Positions 37,899 through 45,793 of a DNA stretch of 64,000 nt are shown piece by piece (position 1 is the stretch's first letter; each line of letters opens with the position of its first letter). This DNA is from Arthrobacter woluwensis (GTDB taxonomy: Bacteria; Actinomycetota; Actinomycetes; Actinomycetales; Micrococcaceae): assembly GCF_900105345.1 (NCBI RefSeq), contig NZ_FNSN01000003.1, forward strand, positions 1,922,001 through 1,986,000. The letters run 5' to 3'. The notes beneath the pieces are model-generated. The model made no database searches. It saw nothing but the letters and a program-made list of their open reading frames with translations, and was not told the DNA's origin. The translations under genes and the position numbers were made by a program.

Positions 37899-38891
37899 AT
37901 GCGACACAAGACCCTCCGGGCCGCAGCCGTGGTCCTCGTCCTGCACCTCCTGGCCGGGGCGTTCCTGCTCGCCGCCGCCGGGCCTCAGTCCGGCACCGCG
38001 CTGGGCCTGTGCGCGGTGGCGTACCTGGCCGGTGTGAAGCACTCCTACGATTGGGACCACATCGCGGCCATCGACAATTCCAGCCGCCGGTTCGCTGCGC
38101 AGGGCAGGTATCACACCGGTGTCGGCCTGGCGTTCAGCCTGGGGCATTGCACCGTGGTGGTCCTGGCCTGCGCGCTCGTGGTGCTGGGGGTGGGGTCCAT
38201 GCAGCAGCTCTTCGCCGAAGGCAGCACGGCGAACGTGGTGCTGTCCTGCACGGGGGCGGCCGTGTCCGGCTTCTTCCTCCTCACGCTCGGCCTCTTCAAT
38301 TCGGGCGCGTTCTTCGGCACAGCCCGGACGGCACGGCTGCTGCGGGAGGGGCATCCGGTCAGCACGCAGGATCTTGAACCGCGCGGCCTGGCGGCGCGTC
38401 TGGTGGCCGCGCCGCTGAAGGCCGTGCAGGCCCCACGCCATCTGTACGCGGTCGGGTTCCTGTTCGGTCTCGGCTTCGACACCGCGACCACGGTCGGCCT
38501 GCTCGTGACCTCCGCGTCGGCGGTCCTGGCCGGGGTGCCCGCCGTCGCGCTGCTGGCCATGCCGTTCGCGTTCTCTGCTGCGATGACCCTCTTCGACACG
38601 GCCAATGGCGCGGCGATGATGACGCTCTACCGGAACGCGCTCGCCCAGCCCCTGCAGCGGCTCCGCTTCAACCTGGTGGTGACCGGGATGTCCGCCGTGT
38701 CGGCCCTGTTCGTCGCCACCATCACGCTCGGGGCGCTGTTCCGGGAGCTGCTCGGGCTGGAGGATCCGGTCACCGGGTTCCTGGCCTCGATCGATCTGGG
38801 CGACGCCGGCCTGCTCCTGGTCGCGTCCTTCCTCGTGGTCTGGGCCGTCGCGGCCCTGGCACGCCGGGTGCGACGCCCGTCCGTGGGCTGA
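37899..38891 (+). CDS. Nickel/cobalt permease of NiCoT family
   Basis: A 330-residue membrane transporter with about eight segments. The family signature in segment II is present as 'VKHSYDWDHIAAIDN' (His48, Asp51, Asp53, His54), together with 'FSLGHCTVVV', 'GLGFDTATTVGLL' and 'TLFDTANGAAM'. NiCoT permeases of the HoxN/NixA type supply nickel for urease or hydrogenase. Its place 65 bases after ureD makes nickel for urease the likely cargo. Confidence 0.92.
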   Translation: MRHKTLRAAAVVLVLHLLAGAFLLAAAGPQSGTALGLCAVAYLAGVKHSYDWDHIAAIDNSSRRFAAQGRYHTGVGLAFSLGHCTVVVLACALVVLGVGSMQQLFAEGSTANVVLSCTGAAVSGFFLLTLGLFNSGAFFGTARTARLLREGHPVSTQDLEPRGLAARLVAAPLKAVQAPRHLYAVGFLFGLGFDTATTVGLLVTSASAVLAGVPAVALLAMPFAFSAAMTLFDTANGAAMMTLYRNALAQPLQRLRFNLVVTGMSAVSALFVATITLGALFRELLGLEDPVTGFLASIDLGDAGLLLVASFLVVWAVAALARRVRRPSVG

Positions 38892-38924
38892 AGCCGGTTC
38901 GAGCCGGCAGCCCGGACGACGACT

Positions 38925-39668
38925 CTACATGCCGGTGTAACGTCCCGGGCGGTGGTTGAACGCCAGGATGATGTTCAGGACGATCGCCCCGGCCGCCGAG
39001 AGCAGCACCAGGTTCCAGGGGACCACGGTGAGGGCGCCGAGGATCACGAGAATGTCGGCCACCATGAGCACGTAGCCGGCCCGCCAGCCGATGCGCTCCT
39101 GGATGAGCAGCGCCAGGATGTTGAATCCGCCGAGGCTGGCCTTGTGCCGGAACAGGATCAGCAGCCCGACGCCGGAGAGCAGATTGCCGGCCAGTGCGCC
39201 GTAGACGGGATTCAGGTGGATCTCGCCGAGGGCCAGGGGGTGCAGAGAGGTCAGCGCGGAGACAGCGAGGGCGCACACGATGGTGCGCAGGGTGAAGTTC
39301 CAGCCCTTCTTCCAGGCCGCCAGGGCGAAGAAGGGGGCGTTCACGATGAGGAAGACCACGCCGAACGGGGCGCCGACCGCGTAGCTGAGCAGGAGCGACA
39401 GCCCCGCCGTCCCTCCGGTCACCGTCCCGCTGCTGTGCAGAAGGTACAGGCCGAGGGAGGCGATGAAGGTTCCCGTGATGAGCCCGAGCAGGTCTTCCGC
39501 CAGCCCGTGCCGGGTGCTCTCCGGGGTGGCGGAGGGGGTCGCGTCGGTGGGAGCGACGGGGGAGTCCGGACGAGTCGGGGGGACGTCCTGCGGACGACGG
39601 ACCTGCAAGATGCTCATGAGAGAATTTTCGGAACGCTGGTACATCCGCGCAAGCTCGGCCATTTTCAC
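38925..39668 (-). CDS. YitT-family membrane protein
   Basis: A 247-residue integral membrane protein with five to six segments from about residue 58 on and a polar, Pro/Thr-rich N-terminus. 'SSGTVTGGTAGLSLLLSYA' and 'RHKASLGGFNILALLIQER' are hallmarks of the YitT (DUF161) group, where a soluble DUF2179 domain often follows; that domain is absent here. The start is either GTG at 39666-39668 or ATG at 39615-39617; neither has a strong ribosome site. It is divergent from an AsnC/Lrp-type regulator, which likely controls it, an arrangement often seen for small-molecule exporters. Confidence 0.8.
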   Translation of the reverse strand: MKMAELARMYQRSENSLMSILQVRRPQDVPPTRPDSPVAPTDATPSATPESTRHGLAEDLLGLITGTFIASLGLYLLHSSGTVTGGTAGLSLLLSYAVGAPFGVVFLIVNAPFFALAAWKKGWNFTLRTIVCALAVSALTSLHPLALGEIHLNPVYGALAGNLLSGVGLLILFRHKASLGGFNILALLIQERIGWRAGYVLMVADILVILGALTVVPWNLVLLSAAGAIVLNIILAFNHRPGRYTGM

Positions 39669-39675
39669 TGGGATG

Positions 39676-39716
39676 ATTGCCTAGCCAAGATCCAAAACAC
39701 CTGCATTATTGCCTAG
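39676..39716. promoter_or_regulatory. Two direct repeats ATTGCCTAG, 32-bp period
   Basis: ATTGCCTAG occurs at 39676-39684 and 39708-39716, in the gap between the YitT gene and the Lrp-type regulator gene. The 32-base period is close to three helical turns, so the sites face the same side, as expected for an Lrp/AsnC-type octamer. Confidence 0.55.
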
Positions 39717-39734
39717 ACGAGGAGGGAATCACCG

Positions 39735-40232
39735 ATGAATGACCCCCATGGCCTGGACGCGCTCGACGCCCGTATCCTGCTCGCCCTGGACGAGGAGCCG
39801 GGTGCTTCCGTGCTGCGCCTCGCCCACCTCGTGGGCGTCTCGCGGAACACCGTGCACGCCAGGCTGCAGCGGATGAACCGTCAGGGGCTCCTGCTCGGCT
39901 TCACCCAGCGGGTGCCGCCGTCCGCCCTCGGCTACGGTCTGGTCGCCTTCGTCTCTCTGGCGATCGCTCAGGCGGACAGCGCGACGGCGGTGCGGAGCGT
40001 CCAGGAGATCCCCGAGGTGGTGGAGATCCACAAGACGACCGGCGACGCGGACTTCCTGGTCAAGGTGGTGGCACGGGACACCTCGGATCTGAACCGGGTC
40101 ACGCAGGCGATGGTCGCGGTGCCGGGAGTGGTCCGGTCGAGCACGGCGGTGTCTCTTGAGGAGACGATGCCGTTCCGCACACGCGCGTTGCTGGAGCGTC
40201 GGGCGGCCCAGGACGGGGCGGCACAGGGCTGA
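39735..40232 (+). CDS. Lrp/AsnC-family transcriptional regulator
   Basis: A 165-residue regulator with an N-terminal helix-turn-helix ('LDARILLALDEEPGASVLRL', 'VGVSRNTVHARLQRM') and a C-terminal RAM ligand-binding domain ('VVEIHKTTGDADFLVKVVA'). The ATG follows a strong GAGGAGGG. Divergent from the YitT-family gene with two direct repeats between them, so local control and autoregulation are likely. The amino-acid ligand is unknown. Confidence 0.9.
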   Translation: MNDPHGLDALDARILLALDEEPGASVLRLAHLVGVSRNTVHARLQRMNRQGLLLGFTQRVPPSALGYGLVAFVSLAIAQADSATAVRSVQEIPEVVEIHKTTGDADFLVKVVARDTSDLNRVTQAMVAVPGVVRSSTAVSLEETMPFRTRALLERRAAQDGAAQG

Positions 40233-40244
40233 GGCGGGCGCCTC

Positions 40245-40288
40245 AAAAAACACTGAAGGCCCGGAGCGGCTGTCCGCTCCGGGCCTTC
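40245..40288 (-). terminator. Rho-independent terminator of ridA
   Basis: 15-base arms at 40255-40269 and 40274-40288 pair perfectly. On the minus strand the stem is followed within four bases by TTTTTT (40245-40250), giving a true intrinsic terminator for the ridA side. It also separates the converging Lrp-type gene. Confidence 0.88.
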
Positions 40289-40342
40289 GTGCTGCCCGGT
40301 GGTTAGCCTGAGTGATCAGGCTCCGGGCGGCGTCCGCCGTGT

Positions 40343-40747
40343 TCAGGCGGTGACGGCGAGAGCGTCGATCTCGACGAGCATGACCTCGTGGGGCAGGTCC
40401 ACGAACACCGTGGTGCGGCTGGGGAGCTGGCCGCTCGGGACGTTCTCCTGGATGAACTCGCCGTAGACCTCGTTCATGGCGGAGAAGTCGTCGCGGGTGG
40501 TCAGGTACACGCGGAACATCACGACGTCTTCCACGGAGGAGCCGCCGGCTTCGAGGATGGCCTTGACGTTCTCCAGGGTGCGGCGGGTCTGGACGCGGAC
40601 GTCGCCGTCGCCGATGTACTGGTTGGTCTCGGGATCCATCGGACCCTGGCCGGACACCTGGAACAGGCCGCCCTTCTTCACCCCCTGGGAGAAGGTGTGG
40701 GCCGGTGCCGGAGCGTTCTCGGTGAAGACGATTTCCTTGGAGCTCAT
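40343..40747 (-). CDS. ridA: RidA-family enamine/imine deaminase
   Basis: A 134-residue YjgF/YER057c/UK114 protein. The conserved arginine of RidA enzymes is in 'DVVMFRVYLTTRDD', and 'SGQGPMDPETNQ' and 'VFVDLPHEVMLVEIDALA' are typical. RidA proteins hydrolyse reactive enamine or imine intermediates made by PLP-dependent dehydratases. Here it lies in the same regulon as a PLP dehydratase-like gene, giving it a clear job. Its 5' region holds four 17-base tandem repeats between the IclR gene and its own start. Confidence 0.92.
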   Translation of the reverse strand: MSSKEIVFTENAPAPAHTFSQGVKKGGLFQVSGQGPMDPETNQYIGDGDVRVQTRRTLENVKAILEAGGSSVEDVVMFRVYLTTRDDFSAMNEVYGEFIQENVPSGQLPSRTTVFVDLPHEVMLVEIDALAVTA

Positions 40748-40760
40748 GGTGATTCCTTTC

Positions 40761-40828
40761 GGTGCTGATCTATGTAAGGTGCTGATCTAAATTCGTTGCT
40801 GATCTGAATTCGGTGCTGATGGAAGAAC
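40761..40828. repeat. Four 17-bp tandem repeats upstream of ridA
   Basis: Units begin at 40761, 40778, 40795 and 40812; the core is G(G/T)TGCTGAT followed by a variable A/T-rich part, and GTGCTGGTGAAGG follows as a worn fifth copy. They lie between the IclR stop and the ridA start, within about 15 bases of the ridA ATG. They may be regulator sites or a slippage-prone leader. Confidence 0.85.
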
Positions 40829-40865
40829 GTGCTGGTGAAGGCCGGTCAGGCCGGCCGCGGAGGCG

Positions 40866-41612
40866 TCACCGCTTCGTGTAGCCGAGCTCGGCCGACACGG
40901 CGTCGGTGCATTCCCGGAGCGCAGGCAGCAGGCCCAGGAGGCCTTCGCGGTCGAGCATGACGGTGGGAACAGAGCAGGAGACGGCCGCGACCACCCGGCC
41001 GCCGGCATCCCGGATGGGCGCGGCGACGCAGTGCACGAACTCCTCGAACTCTTCGCCGTCGAGCGCCCAGCCCTGGTCGGCGACCTGCTCCAGCTCGCGC
41101 AGGAAGGCCTCCGGGCCGGCGATGGTGTTGTCCGTGTACCGGCGGTACTCGAGGCTGTCGGCCAGGGCCTTCCGCTGCTCGAGGGGCAGGTCCGCGAAGA
41201 TCACCTTGGACACCGCGGCGGCGTGCAGGGCGGCGGTCAGGCCGATCCGCGAGTACATGCGCACCGGATGCCGGGACTCCAGCTTGTCGATGTAGACGAT
41301 GTCCCGGCCCTCCGGGGCGGCGAGGTGCACCGTGTGCCCCGTGGCCTCGTTGAGCCGCGCCAGATAGGGGTGGGCGGAGCTGCGGATGTCCCGCTGCTCC
41401 AGCGCCAGGCTGGAGAGTTCGAACAGCTTCGAGCCGAGACGGTAGCGCTGCTGGGCGTCCCGGACCACGAACCTCCGGTCCTCCAGACTGTGCAGCAGTC
41501 GCATCACGGTGGTCTTGTGGACGTCGGCGGTGGACGCGAGCTCGTCGAGGGTGGCGGGGCCGGCGGCCAGCGCCGACAGCAGATCCAGGGCGCGCACCAG
41601 ACTCTGGCTCAT
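40866..41612 (-). CDS. IclR-family transcriptional regulator
   Basis: A 248-residue regulator with an N-terminal winged helix ('SLVRALDLLSALAAGPATL', 'TADVHKTTVMRLLHSLEDR') and a C-terminal IclR effector domain ('VYIDKLESRHPVRMYSRIG', 'LHAAAVSKVIFADL', 'VAAPIRDAGGRVVAAVSCS'). IclR proteins of the KdgR type respond to KDG, an intermediate of the pathway encoded around it. The ATG at 41610-41612 overlaps the kdgK stop (ATGA). A perfect palindrome in the divergent promoter region is the probable operator. Confidence 0.92.
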   Translation of the reverse strand: MSQSLVRALDLLSALAAGPATLDELASTADVHKTTVMRLLHSLEDRRFVVRDAQQRYRLGSKLFELSSLALEQRDIRSSAHPYLARLNEATGHTVHLAAPEGRDIVYIDKLESRHPVRMYSRIGLTAALHAAAVSKVIFADLPLEQRKALADSLEYRRYTDNTIAGPEAFLRELEQVADQGWALDGEEFEEFVHCVAAPIRDAGGRVVAAVSCSVPTVMLDREGLLGLLPALRECTDAVSAELGYTKR

Positions 41613-42604
41613 GACTGTCCCACCAGGAACCGGCCGTGAGCCACGGTGATGGCCTCCCACTCGCGCTCGGGGCAGCGCAGGATGCGGTCGAGATCCTCGT
41701 CGTCCGGGAGAGGCCCCCTGTCGCCGTGGACCGTGAGGGTGCACGCGGCGGCGACGTGGCCGCGGCGCAGGCTGAGCGGCTGCTCCAGTCCGGACACCAC
41801 GCCGCTCAGGTAGCCGGCGGCGAAGGAGTCTCCGGCCCCCACCGGCTCCACCACTTCGACGTGGAGCGCAGGGACTTCCCAGCGTTCGCCGTCGTGCCCC
41901 AGGGCGATGGCGCTGATCGCCTCGTTCTTGAGGACCAGCACGCCCGGATCGGGCAGCAGGGCACGGAGTTCCCGTTCGTCCTGGGTGCCGAAAGCGAGAA
42001 GCGCCTCGTCCTTGCCCATGAGGACGATGTCGGCCAGATTGGCGAGCCGGCGGACGACCGACGAATCCCTGCCCTCCCAGAGTGCGGGCCGCCAGTTGAC
42101 GTCGAAGCTGATCAGCTGCCGGTCGCGGGGCCGGGAGAGGAGGGCCAGGAGCAGGTCGCGGCACGAGTCGCCGAGGGCGGCGGTGATGCCGCTCAGGTGA
42201 ATGAGATCGGCGCCGTCGAGCAGGTCCGCGACGGCGGGGTCCTCCAGCAGGGCCGGATCCATCGCCGAGGCCGCGGAACCGCTGCGGTAGTAGAGCATCG
42301 CGGAGCCGGTGCCGGCGTCGCCGGGAACCTTGACGTAGAGGCCCGTGCGACGTTCGGGGTCGAGCTGTACACCGTCGGTCCGCACGCGATGCCGCTCGAG
42401 TTCGCGCAGGATGCGCCGCCCGAAGCCGTCGTCGCCGACTCGGCTGATCCAGGCCGTGTCCAGCCCCATCGCCGCGAGGCCCAGGGCCACGTTCGACTCC
42501 GCACCGCCCACCCCGAGATGCAGCGTGTCCGCGGTCTCCAGATTCCCGTTGCCGCCCGGGGTCAGCATCGCCATGGTCTCTCCCAGGCAGATGGCTCGTG
42601 GCAT
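41609..42604 (-). CDS. kdgK: 2-keto-3-deoxygluconate kinase, PfkB family
   Basis: A 331-residue PfkB-family sugar kinase. N-terminal 'CLGETMAMLTPGG' and 'GVGGAESNVALGLAAMG', and the catalytic 'PVGAGDSFAAGYLSG' with its general-base Asp are present. The 'Y.K...G.G...YYRSGSAASAM' segment (about 90-115) is characteristic of KDG kinases. It would phosphorylate KDG to KDPG, the substrate of the aldolase encoded on the opposite strand. First gene of the minus-strand arm kdgK-iclR-ridA. Confidence 0.9.
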   Translation of the reverse strand: MPRAICLGETMAMLTPGGNGNLETADTLHLGVGGAESNVALGLAAMGLDTAWISRVGDDGFGRRILRELERHRVRTDGVQLDPERRTGLYVKVPGDAGTGSAMLYYRSGSAASAMDPALLEDPAVADLLDGADLIHLSGITAALGDSCRDLLLALLSRPRDRQLISFDVNWRPALWEGRDSSVVRRLANLADIVLMGKDEALLAFGTQDERELRALLPDPGVLVLKNEAISAIALGHDGERWEVPALHVEVVEPVGAGDSFAAGYLSGVVSGLEQPLSLRRGHVAAACTLTVHGDRGPLPDDEDLDRILRCPEREWEAITVAHGRFLVGQS

Positions 42605-42693
42605 CTCGGCTCCTTTGCGACGGTCTGCTCACACGATTCCGGCCGCATCCGTTGACGCGGCCCCGGCTCAATGCTAAACATGAAGGCAGACAT

Positions 42694-42713
42694 TTTGCAA
42701 TATCGATTGCAAA
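42694..42713. promoter_or_regulatory. Perfect palindrome, probable IclR operator
   Basis: TTTGCAAT-N4-ATTGCAAA lies in the 184-base divergent gap between kdgK and the dehydratase-like gene. The region is unusually A/T-rich for this window. IclR-type regulators bind palindromes of this size. A further partial TTGC/GCAA motif continues to about 42728. Confidence 0.7.
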
Positions 42714-42788
42714 TTACGCAACGCAAGTTCCTTCGGGTTCCTCACACCGTGAGGGCCGGGAGAGCGACCACGATGACGAGGTGCACCA

Positions 42789-44108
42789 GTGAGCCAGACC
42801 ATGTACGACCCGGACCGGGTCCGGAGCGTGGGGGAGGAGATCCTCGACTTCCGGCACAAGGCCGTGCCGGCGGCCCTGCAGGGTCTCCGGCTCGCGGACT
42901 TCGGAGGTCTTGGGCTCGGCCGCCTTCAGACCCCGCTGCTCACCCTTGACCGCGACGCCCTCGACGTCAACGCCCGACTGCTCGCGGACTGGTGCGAGGA
43001 ACGCGGCATCCTGCTTGCCCCGCACGGGAAGACCACCATGTCGCCCGAACTGTGGGCGCGGCAGATGGACCTGGGCGCCTGGGGCATCACCCTCGCCAAC
43101 GCCGCCCAGCTCCGGGTGGCCCGCCACTTCGGATTCACCCGTCTCATGCTCGCCAACAGCCTCACGGACCCGCAGGCGATCCGGTGGGCCGCGGAGCAGG
43201 CCTCCGACGGCGCGCGGATCGTCTCCTGGGTGGATTCGCCGGACACCGTCGCCCTGCTCGACCGCGAACTGACCGGGGACAGCCCGGCCCGGGACGGAAT
43301 CCTGGATGTCATCGTCGAGCGCGGTGGCCACGGCGGGCGGACGGGGGTCCGCAGCCATGAGGAGGCACTGGCCATCGCCCGCGCGGTGCACGCGTCCCCG
43401 CGGCTCCGGCTGGTCGGCGTGGGCGGCTACGAAGGCGCCCTCGCCCATACGGCGGACGACGCCGGCCTGGCCGCCGTGCGCGGCTACCTCGCCGACGTCG
43501 TCGCGCTCCACGGAGCGCTGCTCGCCGAAGGGCTCTACGACGCGGACGAGCTGCTGGTCACCGCGGGAGGCAGCGCCTACTTCGACGATGTCGTGGATGT
43601 CCTCGGCCCGGTCCGGACAAGTCGCGGAGCGGGCACGCCCCGCGTCGACGTGGTGATCCGCAGCGGCGCCTACATTGTCCACGACGACGGCTTCTACCGC
43701 GGCATCTCGCCGTTCTCCCGCCAGGATCCGGACGGCCCGGCATCGTTCCGCTCGGCCATGCACGCCTGGGTGCGCGTGGTGTCCCAGCCCGAGCCGGGCC
43801 TGGCGATCCTCGAAGGCGGCAAGCGCGATCTGCCCTTCGACGAGGGCCTGCCCGTCCCGCAGTTCCTGAGCCCCGGCCTCGGCGAGCCCGGCATTCCCCT
43901 GGTCGGCGCCGAGATCGCCGCCGTCAACGACCAGCACGCCTTCCTGCGGTTCCCCGAACCCGTGGACGTCAAGCCCGGCGACGTGATCCGGCTGGGCCTC
44001 TCCCACCCGTGCACGGCCCTGGACAAGTGGACCGTGATCCCCGTGCTCGATTCCACCCGGGACACCGACGCGCCCACCGTGGTCGGCGCCGTGCGGACCT
44101 TCTTCTAG
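42789..44108 (+). CDS. D-serine dehydratase-like PLP enzyme, probable D-glucosaminate dehydratase
   Basis: A 439-residue fold-type III PLP enzyme (alanine-racemase-like N-terminal barrel). The PLP lysine is K81 in 'ILLAPHGKTTMSPELW'; 'VTAGGSAYFDD' lies near the cofactor phosphate. 'LGLSHPCTALDKW' gives the H-x-C metal site of eukaryotic-type D-serine dehydratases and D-threonine aldolases. Known activities of the family are dehydration or retro-aldol cleavage of D-beta-hydroxy amino acids. D-glucosaminate is such a compound, and dehydration would yield KDG and ammonia. The KDG kinase and KDPG aldolase genes next to it make this more likely than D-serine. The start is GTG at 42789 after GACGAGG. 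Confidence 0.8.
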   Translation: MSQTMYDPDRVRSVGEEILDFRHKAVPAALQGLRLADFGGLGLGRLQTPLLTLDRDALDVNARLLADWCEERGILLAPHGKTTMSPELWARQMDLGAWGITLANAAQLRVARHFGFTRLMLANSLTDPQAIRWAAEQASDGARIVSWVDSPDTVALLDRELTGDSPARDGILDVIVERGGHGGRTGVRSHEEALAIARAVHASPRLRLVGVGGYEGALAHTADDAGLAAVRGYLADVVALHGALLAEGLYDADELLVTAGGSAYFDDVVDVLGPVRTSRGAGTPRVDVVIRSGAYIVHDDGFYRGISPFSRQDPDGPASFRSAMHAWVRVVSQPEPGLAILEGGKRDLPFDEGLPVPQFLSPGLGEPGIPLVGAEIAAVNDQHAFLRFPEPVDVKPGDVIRLGLSHPCTALDKWTVIPVLDSTRDTDAPTVVGAVRTFF

Positions 44109-44116
44109 GAGCGACG

Positions 44117-45793
44117 ATGCCTGCACAGAACAGCGCTCCCCGGAACACCGGCACCCAGATCCTCTTCACGAACGTCACCCTCGTGGACGGCACCGGCGAT
44201 CCTCGGCGGGCCGCGGACGTCCTGATCGAAGGCGAGGTGATCGCCCGCATCGCCGGTCCCGGCGAGCTGCGGGAGCACGCGGATCCCGGCTGCGAGATCA
44301 TCGAGGGCGACGGGCTGGTCCTGAGTCCCGGGTTCATCGACATGCACGCCCATTCGGATCTGCAACTGCTGGTCACGCCGGACCATTACGCCAAGCTCAG
44401 CCAGGGTGTCACCACGGAACTGCTGGGTCAGGACGGTCTGTCCTACGCCCCGGTGGATGACCCGACCCTCGCCGGGGTCCGCCAGAAGATCGCCGGATGG
44501 AACGACAATCCCGAGGACTTCGACTGGGACTGGCGGTCCGTGCGCGAGTACCTGGACCGGCTGGACCGTCCGGACGCCGACGGCGGCCGGATCGCCACGA
44601 ACGCCGCATACCTCGTGCCCCAGGGCACCGTCCGGGCGCTCGTCATGGGCTTCGACGAGGGCGAGGCGACCCCGGACGACGTCGAGCGCATGCGCGAGGT
44701 GGTCAGGATCGCGATGGAGGAGGGCGCCCTCGGGATGTCCTCCGGTCTGACGTACACGCCCGGCATGTACGCGACCACCGAGGAACTCGGCGCTCTGTGC
44801 CGCACGGTGGGGGAGCTGGGTGGTTTCTACGCCCCGCACCACCGCTCGTACGGCAAGGGCGCGCTCGCCGCGTACGCCGAGATGATCGGCCTCAGCCGGG
44901 ATACCGGCTGTGCGCTGCACCTCTCCCACGCCACCATGAACTTCGCGGAGAACAAGGGCAGGGCGGGTGAACTCCTCGCCCTGATCGATGAGGCGCTCGA
45001 CGACGGCGTCGATATCACCCTCGACACGTACCCGTACCTCCCCGGCGCCACGACGCTGTCCGCGATCCTGCCGAGCTGGGCCTCCGCGGGCGGCACGGAC
45101 GCGACGCTGGACCGGCTGCGCGATCCGGAGACCCGGGCGAGGATCCGCGAGAACGTGGAGATCTACGGATCCGACGGCTGCCACGGTGTCGTCGCCGAAT
45201 GGGACACGCTGGAGATCAGCGGCGTGCAGAACCAGGCGCTGGCCGGGTACGTGGGCCGCACCATCGAACAGATCGCGCAGGAGGAAGAGCGCGAGCCGTT
45301 TGATGTCTTCGCCGGGATCCTGCTCGAGGACCGCTGTGGCACGGGCATCCTCCAGCACGTCGGTCACGAGGAGAACGTCCGCGCCATCATGGTGCACCGC
45401 ACTCACACGGGCGGCAGCGATGGTCTCCTGGTGGGCGGCAAGCCCCATCCTCGGGCGTGGGGCACGTTCCCCCGCTACCTCGGGCGCTACTGCCGGGAGC
45501 TCGGGCTGCTCAGCCTTGAGGAGACCGTGCACCATCTGAGCGGGCGTCCCGCCGCGCGGCTCCGGCTGGACCGCCGGGGCCTGGTGCGCGAGGGCTACGC
45601 CGCGGATCTGGTGCTCTTCGACCCGGAGACCGTCCGGGACACCGCCACCTTCGAGCAGCCGCGTCAGGCCGCCGACGGCATCCACTACGTCCTCGTCAAC
45701 GGCACGGCGGCCATCGCCGGCGGCCGGCCCACCGGAGCCCGCGCGGGCCGCGCGCTCCGCCGAACCCCGGAAGGAACAGCAGCACAGCGATGA
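44117..45793 (+). CDS. N-acyl-D-amino-acid deacylase family amidohydrolase
   Basis: A 558-residue amidohydrolase of the D-aminoacylase group. Metal ligands are visible in 'GFIDMHAHSDLQL', 'YAPHHRSYG', 'LHLSHATMNFAEN' and 'MVHRTHTGGSDGLLVG'. Many family members have a cysteine metal ligand in 'GNCG'; here the matching segment is 'TTELLGQDGLSYAP', with Asp instead. It most likely removes an acyl group from an N-acyl-2-amino-2-deoxy-D-gluconate, which is formally an N-acyl-D-amino acid, ahead of the dehydratase encoded eight bases upstream. Its stop overlaps the aldolase start (ATGA). Confidence 0.82.
   Translation: MPAQNSAPRNTGTQILFTNVTLVDGTGDPRRAADVLIEGEVIARIAGPGELREHADPGCEIIEGDGLVLSPGFIDMHAHSDLQLLVTPDHYAKLSQGVTTELLGQDGLSYAPVDDPTLAGVRQKIAGWNDNPEDFDWDWRSVREYLDRLDRPDADGGRIATNAAYLVPQGTVRALVMGFDEGEATPDDVERMREVVRIAMEEGALGMSSGLTYTPGMYATTEELGALCRTVGELGGFYAPHHRSYGKGALAAYAEMIGLSRDTGCALHLSHATMNFAENKGRAGELLALIDEALDDGVDITLDTYPYLPGATTLSAILPSWASAGGTDATLDRLRDPETRARIRENVEIYGSDGCHGVVAEWDTLEISGVQNQALAGYVGRTIEQIAQEEEREPFDVFAGILLEDRCGTGILQHVGHEENVRAIMVHRTHTGGSDGLLVGGKPHPRAWGTFPRYLGRYCRELGLLSLEETVHHLSGRPAARLRLDRRGLVREGYAADLVLFDPETVRDTATFEQPRQAADGIHYVLVNGTAAIAGGRPTGARAGRALRRTPEGTAAQR

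Noticed and set aside
40761-40828. Possible CRISPR array
   Set aside because: The 17-base units are contiguous with no unique spacers and there are no cas genes.
42789-44108. Annotation as plain D-serine dehydratase or D-threonine aldolase
   Set aside because: The family allows it, but kinase and aldolase for KDG/KDPG in the same regulon are not needed for D-serine or D-threonine, so D-glucosaminate is preferred.
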